Positions 1-8,873 are shown, counted from the stretch's first letter. The stretch is DNA of 64,000 nucleotides from Hyphomicrobium_A sp963728165 (GCA_963728165.1 CAVSIY010000002.1:496001-560000); one strand, 5' to 3'. Made by a program: numbers and translations. The notes: generated by a model from the letters alone, not told the origin.

Positions 1-1
1 C

Positions 2-412
2 TGCTTCTCCGACAACACGCACAACTCGCTCTACTACGACGCCAAGGGCATGCAGAACGTCTATCTGGGCACCTACAAGCGCACCGACGGCTCGGTCATC
101 AAAGGCCCGAGCCCCTCCGACCTGGTGCGGGCCAAGTCGCCCGAGGCCGACACGCGCACGCGTGCCTCCATCGACGAGACGATGAAGCGCATGGGGGCCA
201 TCGTTCAGCGCGCCGCCGCGGGCGAGGCCTACGATCAGATGATCGGCGAGGGCAACGCGGAAGGAAATGCCGCCGTCGATGCAGCGATCAAGGCGCTCAT
301 CGCCCAGGCTAAGGACTTCGAGCGCGACATTGCCGCCCTCGATCTCAAGGCCATCGAGTTCGAAGGGTCGGACAGTCTCGATCACCCCGACAAGGTAAAG
401 TCGGAGAAGTAG
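2..412 (+). CDS. Imelysin-family (peptidase M75-like) protein, C-terminal part
   Basis: The open frame runs in from the left edge of the window, so only the last 136 residues are present. The ATG at 50 is internal: the frame is open upstream and encodes CFSDNTHNSLYYDAKGMQNV, which is characteristic of the imelysin / iron-regulated protein A family, as is the following YLGTYKRTDGSVIKGPS. Imelysins are periplasmic or outer-membrane-anchored helical proteins tied to iron or other metal uptake. The family's metal-site motif would lie in the missing N-terminal part. The gene is followed after 126 bp by a di-heme oxidoreductase and then a second imelysin, a recurrent gene set. Family assignment is firm; the substrate is unknown. 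Confidence 0.85.
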   Translation, partial: CFSDNTHNSLYYDAKGMQNVYLGTYKRTDGSVIKGPSPSDLVRAKSPEADTRTRASIDETMKRMGAIVQRAAAGEAYDQMIGEGNAEGNAAVDAAIKALIAQAKDFERDIAALDLKAIEFEGSDSLDHPDKVKSEK

Positions 413-462
413 ATCGAGGCTTGAGGGCGCTCTTGCGGCGTTCCGGCCCAGACGTTGCACCG

Positions 463-484
463 CATGGGCAGGGACCTGCCCATG
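463..484. promoter_or_regulatory. Perfect palindrome with 10-bp arms
   Basis: CATGGGCAGG (463-472) and CCTGCCCATG (475-484) are exact inverted repeats separated by GA. The element lies between the imelysin stop codon and the most likely start of the di-heme oxidoreductase. It could be a dyad operator or an RNA hairpin that attenuates or punctuates the transcript. No U-tract follows, so it is not a classical terminator. The function is inferred only from symmetry and position. Confidence 0.5.
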
Positions 485-538
485 CGGCACATTGCGCCGC
501 CGGGGACCGAGCCCCGCCGCCATCGCTATTGGTCGCGC

Positions 539-2053
539 ATGTCCCGAAGCTTGAGACCGACGCCGCGCCTGCCGCTGCTCCTGATGCCGGGGCTCCTCGC
601 CATCGGCACCGCTGCGCTTGCGGCCGCTTTCGCTCTCGGACCGCTGAGTACAAAGGCAGCTCCGACGCCAGCTATGCCAGACGAGGAGAGCGAGGAGAGT
701 CCCGGCGGAACGGCGACGACCAACGAAAGCATCAACACGCGCGACGCCTTCTCGCATTTCTCGCACGGCATCGGCTTCGAGGGCGAGGCACGCTTCAAGG
801 TCGGCAATGCCATCTTCCGCAAGCTGTGGGTTACGGCGCCCTCCTCGACCAAGGCCTCCGACGGGCTGGGGCCACTCTATAATTCGCGCGCGTGCCAGAG
901 CTGCCACTTCAAGGACGGGCGCGGTCACCCGCCCAAGGCCAACTATCCCGACGACAACTCCGAATCGATGTTCCTGCGGCTCTCGATCCCTCCCGAGACG
1001 CAGGAGCAGAAGCGCCTGTTGGCAGAGCACAAGGTCAACTCGATCGACGAGCCGACCTACGGCGGCCAGTTGCAGAACCTCGCCATCAAAGGCCTCGACG
1101 GCGAAGGCCATATGCACATCACCTACGAGGAGGTGCCGGTGGCGCTCGGCGACGGCACGAGCGTGAGCCTGCGCAAGCCGACCTACACGATCACCGACCT
1201 CAAGTACGGCCCCCTGCACCCCAAGACCATGCTGTCACCGCGTGTGGCGCCGCAGATGATCGGCCTCGGGCTCATCGAGGCGATCCCCGAAGCCCAGATC
1301 CGCGCCCATGCCGATCCCGACGACAAGGACGGCGACGGCATTTCGGGGCGCACCAACGAGGTGTGGTCGATCGATAAGAACAAGGTCGCACTCGGGCGCT
1401 TCGGCTGGAAAGCAGGCGTGCCCTCGATCCGCCAGCAGTCGGGCTCGGCCTTTGCCGGCGACATGGGCATCTCGAATCCGGTGGTGCGCAAGGCGTCGGG
1501 CGACTGCACCGCGGCGGAAAGCCTCTGCCTCAACGCCCCCAACGGCAACAGCGAGCGCGACGGCAATCTCGAGATCGGGGAAAAGCTCTTCGACCACGTC
1601 GTCTTCTACGCGCAGAACCTCGCCGTGCCGCCGCGGCGTAACGCCAAGGACCCGACAAACGTTGAAGGCAAGGTGCTGTTCTATCAGCTCGGCTGCCAGT
1701 CCTGCCACACGCCCACCTTCACCACCGGCACGGTCGAGGGCCAGCCTCATCTCAGCAACCAGAAGATCTGGCCCTATACCGACCTGTTGCTGCACGACAT
1801 GGGCGAAGGCCTCGCCGATAACCGCCCGGAAGGGATGGCGGACGGGCGCGAGTGGCGCACGTCGCCCTTGTGGGGTATCGGTCTCACCCAGACGGTGAGC
1901 GGCCATACCTTCTTCCTGCACGACGGCCGCGCGCGCAACATCGAGGAAGCCATCCTGTGGCACGGCGGAGAGGCGCAAGCATCGCGCGATGGCTACGCGG
2001 CCCTGTCGAAAGCGGAGCGCGATGCGCTCGATGCCTTCGTGAACTCGCTGTGA
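539..2053 (+). CDS. Di-heme oxidoreductase (DHOR / DUF1111, 'thiol oxidoreductase' family)
   Basis: This is a 504-residue secreted c-type cytochrome. Starting at the ATG at 539, residues 1-42 form a basic-hydrophobic export segment. Two haem-binding CxxCH motifs are visible, CQSCH at about 119-123 and again at about 386-390, flanked by the family sequences YNSRACQSCHFKDGRGH and YQLGCQSCHTP. The C-terminal part has SPLWGIGL and FFLHDGRARNIEEAILWHGGEA, typical of the MauG/DHOR superfamily. An upstream in-frame ATG at 482 would lengthen the N-terminus but would start inside the palindrome. The stop codon overlaps the GTG of the next imelysin gene, so the two are translationally coupled. The physiological electron donor and substrate are unknown; the constant pairing with imelysins suggests a redox step in metal handling. 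Confidence 0.9.
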   Translation: MSRSLRPTPRLPLLLMPGLLAIGTAALAAAFALGPLSTKAAPTPAMPDEESEESPGGTATTNESINTRDAFSHFSHGIGFEGEARFKVGNAIFRKLWVTAPSSTKASDGLGPLYNSRACQSCHFKDGRGHPPKANYPDDNSESMFLRLSIPPETQEQKRLLAEHKVNSIDEPTYGGQLQNLAIKGLDGEGHMHITYEEVPVALGDGTSVSLRKPTYTITDLKYGPLHPKTMLSPRVAPQMIGLGLIEAIPEAQIRAHADPDDKDGDGISGRTNEVWSIDKNKVALGRFGWKAGVPSIRQQSGSAFAGDMGISNPVVRKASGDCTAAESLCLNAPNGNSERDGNLEIGEKLFDHVVFYAQNLAVPPRRNAKDPTNVEGKVLFYQLGCQSCHTPTFTTGTVEGQPHLSNQKIWPYTDLLLHDMGEGLADNRPEGMADGREWRTSPLWGIGLTQTVSGHTFFLHDGRARNIEEAILWHGGEAQASRDGYAALSKAERDALDAFVNSL

Positions 2054-3165
2054 CTTGGCGCGCGCAGCGGCAGCGCGCGGTTTCCTCGCGTCTTGTCCTT
2101 TTGGCCGCCCTCCTCCTCGCAGGCGCCGCACCTGCAGCAGCCTTCGATCACGCGGCGGTGGCACAGCGCGCGCTCAAAGATCACATCCTGCCGGGCTACG
2201 CCCGCTTCGATGGTGCGGCGAAGGCCTTCGCAACCAAGGCCGCGGCCCTGTGCCGGGCGCCATCTGCCGGCGCGCTGGCCGAGACGCGGGATGCGGCGCG
2301 CGCGGCCCTGCTCGCCTGGGGCCGCATCGAGCACATCCGCTTCGGCCCGATCACCGAGAGCCAGCGCCTCGACCGGCTGCTCTTCTATCCCGATCCCCGC
2401 GGCTTTGCGCGCAAGCAGATCGGCCGTCTCCTGCGATTGCATAAAGACGCCGACCTCGCTCCCGACAAGCTCGCTGGCGCCAGCGTCGCCGTGCAGGGCT
2501 TCACGGCCGTCGACACCGCGCTCTTCGGCAAGGGCTCTGACGCGCTCGCCGCGTCGTCCGTTACCGCCTCCTTCCGCTGCCGCTACGTTGAGGCGCTGGC
2601 CGACGGCATCGCGCAGACCGCCGGCGATACGCTTGCCGCGTGGTCGGGCCCCTACAAAGCGACGTGGCTCACCCCCGGAGGGGCCAACGGCGCGTTCCTG
2701 ACGCCGCAAGAGACGACACAGGCGCTGCTGCGCGCCTACGTCACCGAGCTCGAGGTCGTGCGCCTGCAGAGGCTGGCGCCGGTGCTGAGCATGGAGGCCA
2801 AGGCCGGCCAGGTCGAGCCGCTCTTGCCCAAGAGCGGCCTGGGCCTCTCCTTCGTGCTCGCCAACATCGAAGGCGTGGGCGATCTCCTCACTGCCAGCGG
2901 CTTCACCGACACCGCCCTGGCGCCGGACGAGAAGGCCCAGTCCGCCATGAGCATCCTGGGAAGCGTCGTCACCGACCTCGGCTTCGCCTTTCGCTCAGGC
3001 GAGAGCGCTCTGAAGGTGGCGCCCGACGCGCTCGCCAATCCCGAGGCGCGCGCCAAGCTCGCTCCCATGGTCTACTCGCTCAAGAACGCGGAGGAGACCG
3101 GCCGCGCCGCGCTCGGCTCGCTCACCGGGCTTTCGCTCGGCTTCAACTCGCTCGACGGCGACTGA
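2050..3165 (+). CDS. Imelysin-family protein (secreted)
   Basis: This is a 371-residue protein. I chose the GTG at 2050, which overlaps the di-heme oxidoreductase stop codon (GTGA), because it gives an immediate Sec signal peptide (RLVLLAALLLAGAAPAAA, cleavage before FDHAAV). The longer open frame upstream of it is non-coding overlap. The body is helical with imelysin-like stretches such as AWGRIEHIRFGPITE and LDRLLFYPDPRG. It is the second imelysin of the set and differs from the truncated first copy, so the two are probably specialised paralogues. The expected location is the periplasm. A convergent amidase gene follows after about 60 bp. Confidence 0.85.
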   Translation: MTWRAQRQRAVSSRLVLLAALLLAGAAPAAAFDHAAVAQRALKDHILPGYARFDGAAKAFATKAAALCRAPSAGALAETRDAARAALLAWGRIEHIRFGPITESQRLDRLLFYPDPRGFARKQIGRLLRLHKDADLAPDKLAGASVAVQGFTAVDTALFGKGSDALAASSVTASFRCRYVEALADGIAQTAGDTLAAWSGPYKATWLTPGGANGAFLTPQETTQALLRAYVTELEVVRLQRLAPVLSMEAKAGQVEPLLPKSGLGLSFVLANIEGVGDLLTASGFTDTALAPDEKAQSAMSILGSVVTDLGFAFRSGESALKVAPDALANPEARAKLAPMVYSLKNAEETGRAALGSLTGLSLGFNSLDGD

Positions 3166-3191
3166 CCTGGAACGGAGGGCGAGGCCGTGAC

Positions 3192-3217
3192 CACCCTCCC
3201 CTCGCTGGGGAGGGGTG
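3192..3217. terminator. GC-rich hairpin between convergent genes
   Basis: CACCCTCCCC and GGGGAGGGGTG flank a TCGCT loop and pair with one bulge. The hairpin sits midway in the 59-bp gap between two convergent genes, where it could end transcription from both sides. There is no T-tract. It may instead be a copy of a dispersed palindromic repeat. Confidence 0.45.
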
Positions 3218-3224
3218 AGGCGAC

Positions 3225-4355
3225 CTACCGCGCGTTCTCCGCTGTCTTGCGCTTCTGGAGCATGCCCGACATGTCGATCACGGTCTGCTCGCCCTTGGTC
3301 GACAGCTTCTTGACGTCCTTGGCATCGAGATCGAACTTGTTGAGGTCGACCATGCGCACCGTCTGGTCGTCGTAGGTCTTGTAGTAGAAGCGCAGGTTCT
3401 CCGGGTCGCGCATTGCGGTGAACAACGTCTGATCGGCGTGGGTCTTGCCGTCCTCTACCTCGCGCACGGCACCAACGGGGATATCGAAGTTGTTCAGAAC
3501 GTGGAAGCCGCTGAAGATGCCGGCGGTGGCGTCTTTCGCCGGCGTGGCGGTGGAGGAGAAGACGGCGGCGCGCACGAAGCGCGACGGCGGGGTGAAATCG
3601 CCCGGCAGCCCCAGCATGCCATCGCCCATGCCGAAGCTCTTGAAGGTCGTGTTGTCGATCTTGACCGGGGGCACGCCCAGCGGATTGAGCGCGATGTAGT
3701 TGCGCAAGTTCGTCATATGCCAGTCGAAGGTCGGCGAATTGGTGAAGACGCCCAGCGGATTGTCGCTCAAGACGAGCTTGCCGCCGATCGGCTCGATGAC
3801 GAGGCTCTTGCCGCTTCTGTCGTAGACGATCCAATGGAACGGCTGCACCTGCTGCGGCCAGCCCGGCAACAGCGTCGGCGCCACGACCGCCTCTCCGCCT
3901 TCAATTGCCTTGCGCACCTCGTCGACGGTCGCGAAGCTCGTCAGGATCCAATTGGAGAAGTCGACGGCCGACATCGATTGGCCCTGATTGGCGGCCGTCG
4001 TCTTCGTGTACTCTGCCTCCGTCGGGAAGTAGAAGGCGCCGATCGCGAGGCCCTTCTCGTTGAGGCCGTCCATGATGCCGAGATTGCCGAACACGATGAC
4101 GCCCGCCGCGCCGTACTTCGACGCCCATTTCTTGCCATCACCGAGCGGCGTCTGCCCGACAAAGGCGTAGCCGCGCGGCACCACCGCCACGTCCATCTCC
4201 AAGGGAATGCCGAACTCGACGGTGCGGCCATGCACGGTCGAGCCGTCGGCGTTGCGCAAGAGGATGCCGGTGCAGGCATCGGCGGTGGTAGCGGCCATGA
4301 AGGCCGTTATCGCGGTGGCGGCGAGGCCGCGGAAAAGCTTGGACTGGGGGGTCAT
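3225..4355 (-). CDS. Linear amide C-N hydrolase (choloylglycine hydrolase family), exported
   Basis: This 376-residue Ntn hydrolase has an N-terminal signal peptide (LAATAITAFMAATTADA) that ends directly before Cys28, the expected nucleophile once processed (CTGILLRNADG). Other family hallmarks are HGRTVEFG and the later FTNSPTFDWHMTNLRNY, where bile-salt hydrolases and penicillin V acylases keep their active-site Asn. Members cleave linear amides such as conjugated bile salts, penicillin V or acyl-homoserine lactones; the substrate here cannot be read from sequence. The gene stands alone with its own upstream region and is convergent with the imelysin gene. Confidence 0.88.
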   Translation of the reverse strand: MTPQSKLFRGLAATAITAFMAATTADACTGILLRNADGSTVHGRTVEFGIPLEMDVAVVPRGYAFVGQTPLGDGKKWASKYGAAGVIVFGNLGIMDGLNEKGLAIGAFYFPTEAEYTKTTAANQGQSMSAVDFSNWILTSFATVDEVRKAIEGGEAVVAPTLLPGWPQQVQPFHWIVYDRSGKSLVIEPIGGKLVLSDNPLGVFTNSPTFDWHMTNLRNYIALNPLGVPPVKIDNTTFKSFGMGDGMLGLPGDFTPPSRFVRAAVFSSTATPAKDATAGIFSGFHVLNNFDIPVGAVREVEDGKTHADQTLFTAMRDPENLRFYYKTYDDQTVRMVDLNKFDLDAKDVKKLSTKGEQTVIDMSGMLQKRKTAENAR

Positions 4356-4457
4356 GAGGGCGCGCTCCGTTGGGTGTCCGCAGGCAGGAGCCCTGCATAG
4401 GCCTTGTAGATTTAGAGCGTGTAAGGAGCGTCGATAGAATTGCGCCCAATCCTGCGC

Positions 4458-5426
4458 CTACCTGGGGTTGTCGCGCGGCCCCTGGATCAGGCGCCCGGGA
4501 AAATGCGAGCTGCATGCCATGACGTGGGTGATCGCGGCCTCGTCGTACTCGTCACCGGCGCGGTAGCGCTCGAAAAAGGCGTTGAGGCGCTCGACACGCT
4601 CTGGCGTGGCGCCCACCGCCTGCAACCCCACCGAGACCCCATAGTTGGTGAAGGCAAACTTCGTTTTGCGCAGCGTCGGCTCGCGGCAGAAATAGCTGTC
4701 TTCCGTCCACATGCGATCGAGCATGGAAAGGCAGCGCGCCCGTTGCAGCTGCGCCCAGTCCTCCCCGGGAAAGAAGTGGGTCATCCACAGCATCATCCCG
4801 ATCCCCAAATCCTGCGTGATGACGAGATCGGGCGCCGTGTGCGCGATCAGGGTGCGCATATCGGCCATCTCTCGCGCCAGAGCCTCCTCGTCGAGAAGGC
4901 GGTAGGACACATAGCCGTCGAAGGCGTCGAGCGCGCCGAGCCCGTAGCCCGGATAAGGACCGCTCAAGTCCTCCTGCATCTTCCAGATGACGCCCCGCCC
5001 GGGGAGGAGGAAGGCGTCGTGGATCTGGTGCACGAGATCGATGCCGGTCTGGCGATAGCGCGGGTTGTAACGGCCCAGCACGGCGAGCGCGAAGAGCCAC
5101 ATGGCGAGGTAGTGAAAATACTGGCCGTCGCGATCGGGCTCCTCGCCGATGCGGATGCCGCGCGGCCGGCCGAGCACGCGCTCGACCTCGGCCACCACCC
5201 ATTCCGCCTGGTCCAGATAGGTTTTCTCGCCGAGCGCCTCGTAGAGCGAGACGAGCAGCACGACGCCGAAGGCGTCGGTCCACAGGTAGCGCAGGCCGTT
5301 GGGCCAGATGCGCCGCTCGCGCATCCAAGCGAGTTTTGCCAGCACATAGTCGATGTTGCGCAGCGCCATTTTGGGCAATTGCTCCATTTGCGAGCAGAGA
5401 AGGGTCTCGAGTTGCAAATCTGCCAC
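4458..5426 (-). CDS. Conserved protein of unknown function, probable all-helical barrel
   Basis: I do not recognise a named family. The protein is rich in Trp, Tyr and amphipathic helices at regular spacing (WMRERRIWPNGLRYLWTDAFG, GQYFHYLAMWLFALAVLGRY, YPGYGLGALDAFDGYVSYRLL), which suggests an alpha/alpha-toroid of the kind found in glycosidases, lyases and epimerases. There is no signal peptide, so it is probably cytoplasmic. The frame remains open to a TTG at 5483. The start is uncertain: GTG at 5426 gives a plausible N-terminus and ATG at 5387 is the first ATG. The divergent DUF1097 gene shares its short upstream region. Confidence 0.65.
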   Translation of the reverse strand: MADLQLETLLCSQMEQLPKMALRNIDYVLAKLAWMRERRIWPNGLRYLWTDAFGVVLLVSLYEALGEKTYLDQAEWVVAEVERVLGRPRGIRIGEEPDRDGQYFHYLAMWLFALAVLGRYNPRYRQTGIDLVHQIHDAFLLPGRGVIWKMQEDLSGPYPGYGLGALDAFDGYVSYRLLDEEALAREMADMRTLIAHTAPDLVITQDLGIGMMLWMTHFFPGEDWAQLQRARCLSMLDRMWTEDSYFCREPTLRKTKFAFTNYGVSVGLQAVGATPERVERLNAFFERYRAGDEYDEAAITHVMACSSHFPGRLIQGPRDNPR

Positions 5427-5512
5427 GCCAATCCGGTTTAATATGCTGCCGGCCGGAGCATGCCAAGCAGAGCACTCAATCAATCCGGCTTAAAATATAG
5501 GGGAGATACACG

Positions 5513-6028
5513 ATGGATCTTGTTACCGCACTTGCGGTCAGCATCGGCCTGCTGGGGGGCGTTGCGACCTACCTCTACCTTTCCGACTTCTGGGGCTTGG
5601 GGCTGCTGATCTGGGCGGCCTTCATTGCGTGGGCGAGCTTCTATCACTGCGGAGGAAAGGTCCAAGGCTTCATATCGAGCGTTCTCGCCAACCTGTGGGG
5701 CATTGTGTGGGCCGTGCTGACACTGCTGGCCATCGCGCGACTGGGCTTTGGCGACACACTGCCGCCTAACGTGTGGGCGGGCATCTGCGTCGCGGTCGGC
5801 GTCGGCCTCATGGTCTTAGGAGCCAAGATCCCGATCTTCTCGGCGATCCCCGCTTCGGTTTACGGCTTCGCCGCCACCGTCGCATTCGTGCTGCTGAAAG
5901 CCGGCACCAACTCGCTGACCGAGCCGACGCTTACCAACCCGGCCGTCGTCGTCGCGATCTCGATGATCGGTGGTGCCATCTTCGGGATCATCTCCGAGGC
6001 GATCGCTGGCGCGCTGGCGAAGTCGTAA
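5513..6028 (+). CDS. DUF1097 family inner-membrane protein
   Basis: This 171-residue protein is almost entirely hydrophobic, with about five predicted membrane spans (for example VTALAVSIGLLGGVATYLYL and LWGIVWAVLTLLAIARL). The aromatic segment WAAFIAWASFYHCGG is typical of DUF1097 proteins, whose function is unknown. The start is supported by a good ribosome-binding site, GGGGAGA, 6 nt before the ATG, and by AT-rich sequence (TTAAAATATAG) just upstream that could serve as the -10 region. It is convergent with the pgi operon and shares a hairpin terminator with it. Confidence 0.8.
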   Translation: MDLVTALAVSIGLLGGVATYLYLSDFWGLGLLIWAAFIAWASFYHCGGKVQGFISSVLANLWGIVWAVLTLLAIARLGFGDTLPPNVWAGICVAVGVGLMVLGAKIPIFSAIPASVYGFAATVAFVLLKAGTNSLTEPTLTNPAVVVAISMIGGAIFGIISEAIAGALAKS

Positions 6029-6073
6029 GGGGTCGGGCGCGGGGACGCCCGGCGTACGAGCGCAATTGAAACG

Positions 6074-6112
6074 GCATCATCGGTCCTGCTCATCGAGCCG
6101 GACCGATGATGC
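6074..6112. terminator. Bidirectional hairpin terminator overlapping the pgi stop codon
   Basis: GCATCATCGGTCC (6074-6086) and GGACCGATGATGC (6100-6112) are perfect 13-bp arms around a 13-nt loop. The pgi TGA (6077-6079) lies inside the stem. Moderately T-rich sequence follows on both strands (AGTTGTTGATTT on plus, CGTTTCAATTG on minus), so the hairpin can end both the pentose-phosphate operon and the convergent DUF1097 transcript. Confidence 0.7.
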
Positions 6113-7771
6113 AGTTGTTGATTTGCGTGCTACTTGCCCTTCTTGGCGGCGCTGCTTGCGGTAGCGCTTGATCAGGGCGTTGGTCGAGCTGTCATGCTTG
6201 AGCGGCGGCTCGCTTGCGCTCTGCAGCTCCGGAATGATGCGCTTGGCCAGCACCTTGCCGAGCTCGACGCCCCATTGGTCGAACGAGTCGATCTCCCACA
6301 CCGCGCCCTGCGTGAAGACGCTGTGCTCGTAGAGCGCCACCAGCGTGCCGAGCGTCTTGGGGTCGAGCCGCTCAGCGAGGATCATGTTCGTCGGGCGGTT
6401 CCCCTCGGTGACGCGGAACGGCGTCTGGAACGCGGGCGATCCTTCGGCGGTGAGCTCGGCTGCCGTCTTGCCGAAGGCCAAGGCCTCGGCCTGCGCAAAC
6501 AGGTTCGCCATCAGGAGGTCGTGGTGCTCGGCGAGCGGGGAGAGCGGCTCCAGGAACCCGATCATATCGCAGGGGATGAGCTTCGTGCCCTGATGGATGA
6601 GCTGGTAGAACGAGTGCTGCCCGTCGGTTCCGGGCTCGCCCCAGATGATGGGCCCGGTCTGGTAGTTGACGCGGGTCGCGCTCAAGTCGACGTGCTTGCC
6701 GTTGCTCTCCATCTGCAGCTGCTGCAGGTAGGCGGGAAAGCGCGCCAGGTGCTCCGCATAGGGCATGATGCCGAGCGTCTCGGCGTGAAAGAAATTGTTG
6801 TACCAGACGGTCAGCAGCCCCATCAGAACGGGCAGGTTCTTCTCCAGCGGCGTCGAGCGGAAATGCTCGTCCATGGCGTGGAAGCCTGAGAGCATCGCGC
6901 GGAAATTCTCCGGCCCGATGGCGATCATGGTGGAGAGACCGATGGCCGAATCCATCGAATAGCGGCCGCCGACCCAATCCCAGAACTCGAACATGTGGGA
7001 GGTATCGATGCCGAACTTCTCCACGCCCGCGGTGTTGGTGGAATCGGCAACAAAATGCTTGGCGACGGCTTTCTCGTCGCCGAGCTTGTCGACGATCCAG
7101 GCCCGCGCCGTCGCAGCGTTGGTCATCGTCTCGAGCGTGGTGAAGGTCTTGGACGAGATGATGAACAGCGTCTCGGCGGCGTCGAGATCCTGCGTCGCCT
7201 CGGTGAAGGCCGCACCATCGACGTTGGAGATGAAGCGGAACGTCATGGAGCGGTCCGAGAAGGGCCGCAGCGCCAGATAGGCCATCTCGGGGCCCAGATA
7301 CGAGCCGCCGATGCCGACATTGATCACGTTCTTGATGCGCTTGCCGGTGTGCCCGGTCCAGGCGCCGGAGCGCACCTTGTCGGCGAAGTCCGCCATGCGA
7401 TCGAGCACGGCATGCACGTCGGGGACGACGTTGTGGCCGTCCACCTCGATCACGGCGTCGCGCGGGGCCCGCAACGCCACGTGCAGCACCGCGCGCTTCT
7501 CGGTGGTGTTGATCTTGTCGCCGCGGAACATGGCGTCGCGCCGCGCCTCCACCTTGCGCTCCTCGGCCAGATGCAACAGGAGCTGCACCGTCTCGTCGGT
7601 GATGCGGTTCTTGGAATAGTCGAGCAGGAGGCCGGGCCCCTCCGCCGTGAAGCGCGCGGCACGGCCGGGATCGTCGGCGAACAGCTGGCGAAGATGCACG
7701 TCCTTGATCTTCGCCTGGTGCTCGGCGAGTGCCTGCCACGTGGCGGTCCCGATGAGCGGGGTGAGGCCCAT
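6077..7771 (-). CDS. pgi: Glucose-6-phosphate isomerase
   Basis: This 564-residue enzyme interconverts glucose-6-phosphate and fructose-6-phosphate in the cytoplasm. Family signatures are plain: NVGIGGSYLGPEMAY for phosphate binding, SSKTFTTLETMTNA, and the signature GEPGTDGQHSFYQLIHQGT with active-site residues. The length is normal. The ATG at 7771 lies 11 nt after the transaldolase stop, with AGGAGA just upstream; the longer open frame runs back into tal. It is the last gene of the pentose-phosphate operon, which makes it the link that returns fructose-6-phosphate from tal/tkt to glucose-6-phosphate for the oxidative branch. Confidence 0.97.
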   Translation of the reverse strand: MGLTPLIGTATWQALAEHQAKIKDVHLRQLFADDPGRAARFTAEGPGLLLDYSKNRITDETVQLLLHLAEERKVEARRDAMFRGDKINTTEKRAVLHVALRAPRDAVIEVDGHNVVPDVHAVLDRMADFADKVRSGAWTGHTGKRIKNVINVGIGGSYLGPEMAYLALRPFSDRSMTFRFISNVDGAAFTEATQDLDAAETLFIISSKTFTTLETMTNAATARAWIVDKLGDEKAVAKHFVADSTNTAGVEKFGIDTSHMFEFWDWVGGRYSMDSAIGLSTMIAIGPENFRAMLSGFHAMDEHFRSTPLEKNLPVLMGLLTVWYNNFFHAETLGIMPYAEHLARFPAYLQQLQMESNGKHVDLSATRVNYQTGPIIWGEPGTDGQHSFYQLIHQGTKLIPCDMIGFLEPLSPLAEHHDLLMANLFAQAEALAFGKTAAELTAEGSPAFQTPFRVTEGNRPTNMILAERLDPKTLGTLVALYEHSVFTQGAVWEIDSFDQWGVELGKVLAKRIIPELQSASEPPLKHDSSTNALIKRYRKQRRQEGQVARKSTTASSVRLDEQDR

Positions 7772-7782
7772 GATCCGGTCTC

Positions 7783-8859
7783 CTACTTGAGTGCCTTCGA
7801 CTTGGTTTCGATGGATTTCAAGAGGTCCTGCCACGACTGGACGAAGGACTTTGCCCCCTCCACCTGCAGCTGGCGGCCCAGCGCATGCGGGTCGATGCCG
7901 GCGCTCTGATACTCGGCCAGCACCTTTTCGCAGTCCCCGCCGTCCGCCGCCAAGATGGTGCCGACGGCGCCGTGATCACCAAACGCGAGCAACGTCTCGT
8001 CCGGCATGGTGTTGACGGTGTTGGGAGCCGCCAGCGCCGTGACGTACATGGTATCGGGCGCGCGCGGGTCCTTGGTGCTCGTGCTCGCAAACAACAGCCG
8101 CTGCGGGCGGGCGCCGAGCGACTCCAGACGCTGCCAGCGGTCGGACTCCAAAACTTCGCGATAGGCGCGGTAGGCCTGCTTGGCGACGGCGATGCCGAGC
8201 TTGTCGCGCAGGCGATCGGGCACCTTGTCCATCACCGCCTTGTCCCAGCGGCTGATGAAGACGGAGGCGACCGAGCGCACGTCCGGGCTGAGGCCGGCGA
8301 CCACGCGGCGCTCCAGGCCTTTCATGTAGGCGTCCGCCGCTGCCGCATAGTCGGTGGCGGAGAACAGCAGCGTCACGTTGACGGTGACGCCGGAAAAGAT
8401 CGATTCCTCGATCGCCGGAAGACCTTCCTTGGTGCCGGGGATCTTGATGAACAGGTTCGGCTTGCCGGCCTTCTGATAGAGGCGCTTGGCCTCGGCGATG
8501 GTGGCCTTGGTGTCGTAGGCGAGCAGCGGCGACACCTCGAGCGACACCCAACCGTCGACGCTCGCCGTGCGCTGGTGCACGGGGAGGAACAGGTCGGCTG
8601 CCCGCGACAAGTCCTCGATCGCCAGCTCGAAGAACAAGGGCTCGCCGCTCATGCCGTTCTTCATGAGCTTGCGGATGGCCTCGTCGTAGAAGGTGTTCTT
8701 GGAGATGGCCTTGTCGAAGATCGTCGGGTTGGACGTGAGACCCGTGACCGAGAACTGGTCGATGTATTTCTTGAGCGTCCCGCTGTCGAGCATGTCGCGC
8801 GTGATGTCGTCGATCCATAGGCTCTGGCCGACATCGTGCAGCTTTTGCGTCGCTTTCAC
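7783..8859 (-). CDS. tal: Transaldolase
   Basis: This 358-residue enzyme transfers a dihydroxyacetone unit between sugar phosphates in the non-oxidative pentose-phosphate pathway. KLHDVGQSLWIDDITRDML, VTGLTSNPTIFDKAI and the Schiff-base region NLFIKIPGTKEG identify the long transaldolase subfamily. I place the start at GTG 8859 because GAGGAGG lies 9 nt upstream; the earlier GTG at 8877 overlaps that Shine-Dalgarno sequence. The HAD gene stop (8874) falls just before this site, so translation is probably coupled. In some bacteria tal and pgi are fused; here they are separate but adjacent. Confidence 0.95.
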   Translation of the reverse strand: MKATQKLHDVGQSLWIDDITRDMLDSGTLKKYIDQFSVTGLTSNPTIFDKAISKNTFYDEAIRKLMKNGMSGEPLFFELAIEDLSRAADLFLPVHQRTASVDGWVSLEVSPLLAYDTKATIAEAKRLYQKAGKPNLFIKIPGTKEGLPAIEESIFSGVTVNVTLLFSATDYAAAADAYMKGLERRVVAGLSPDVRSVASVFISRWDKAVMDKVPDRLRDKLGIAVAKQAYRAYREVLESDRWQRLESLGARPQRLLFASTSTKDPRAPDTMYVTALAAPNTVNTMPDETLLAFGDHGAVGTILAADGGDCEKVLAEYQSAGIDPHALGRQLQVEGAKSFVQSWQDLLKSIETKSKALK

Positions 8860-8873
8860 GGCTCGTGTCCTCC

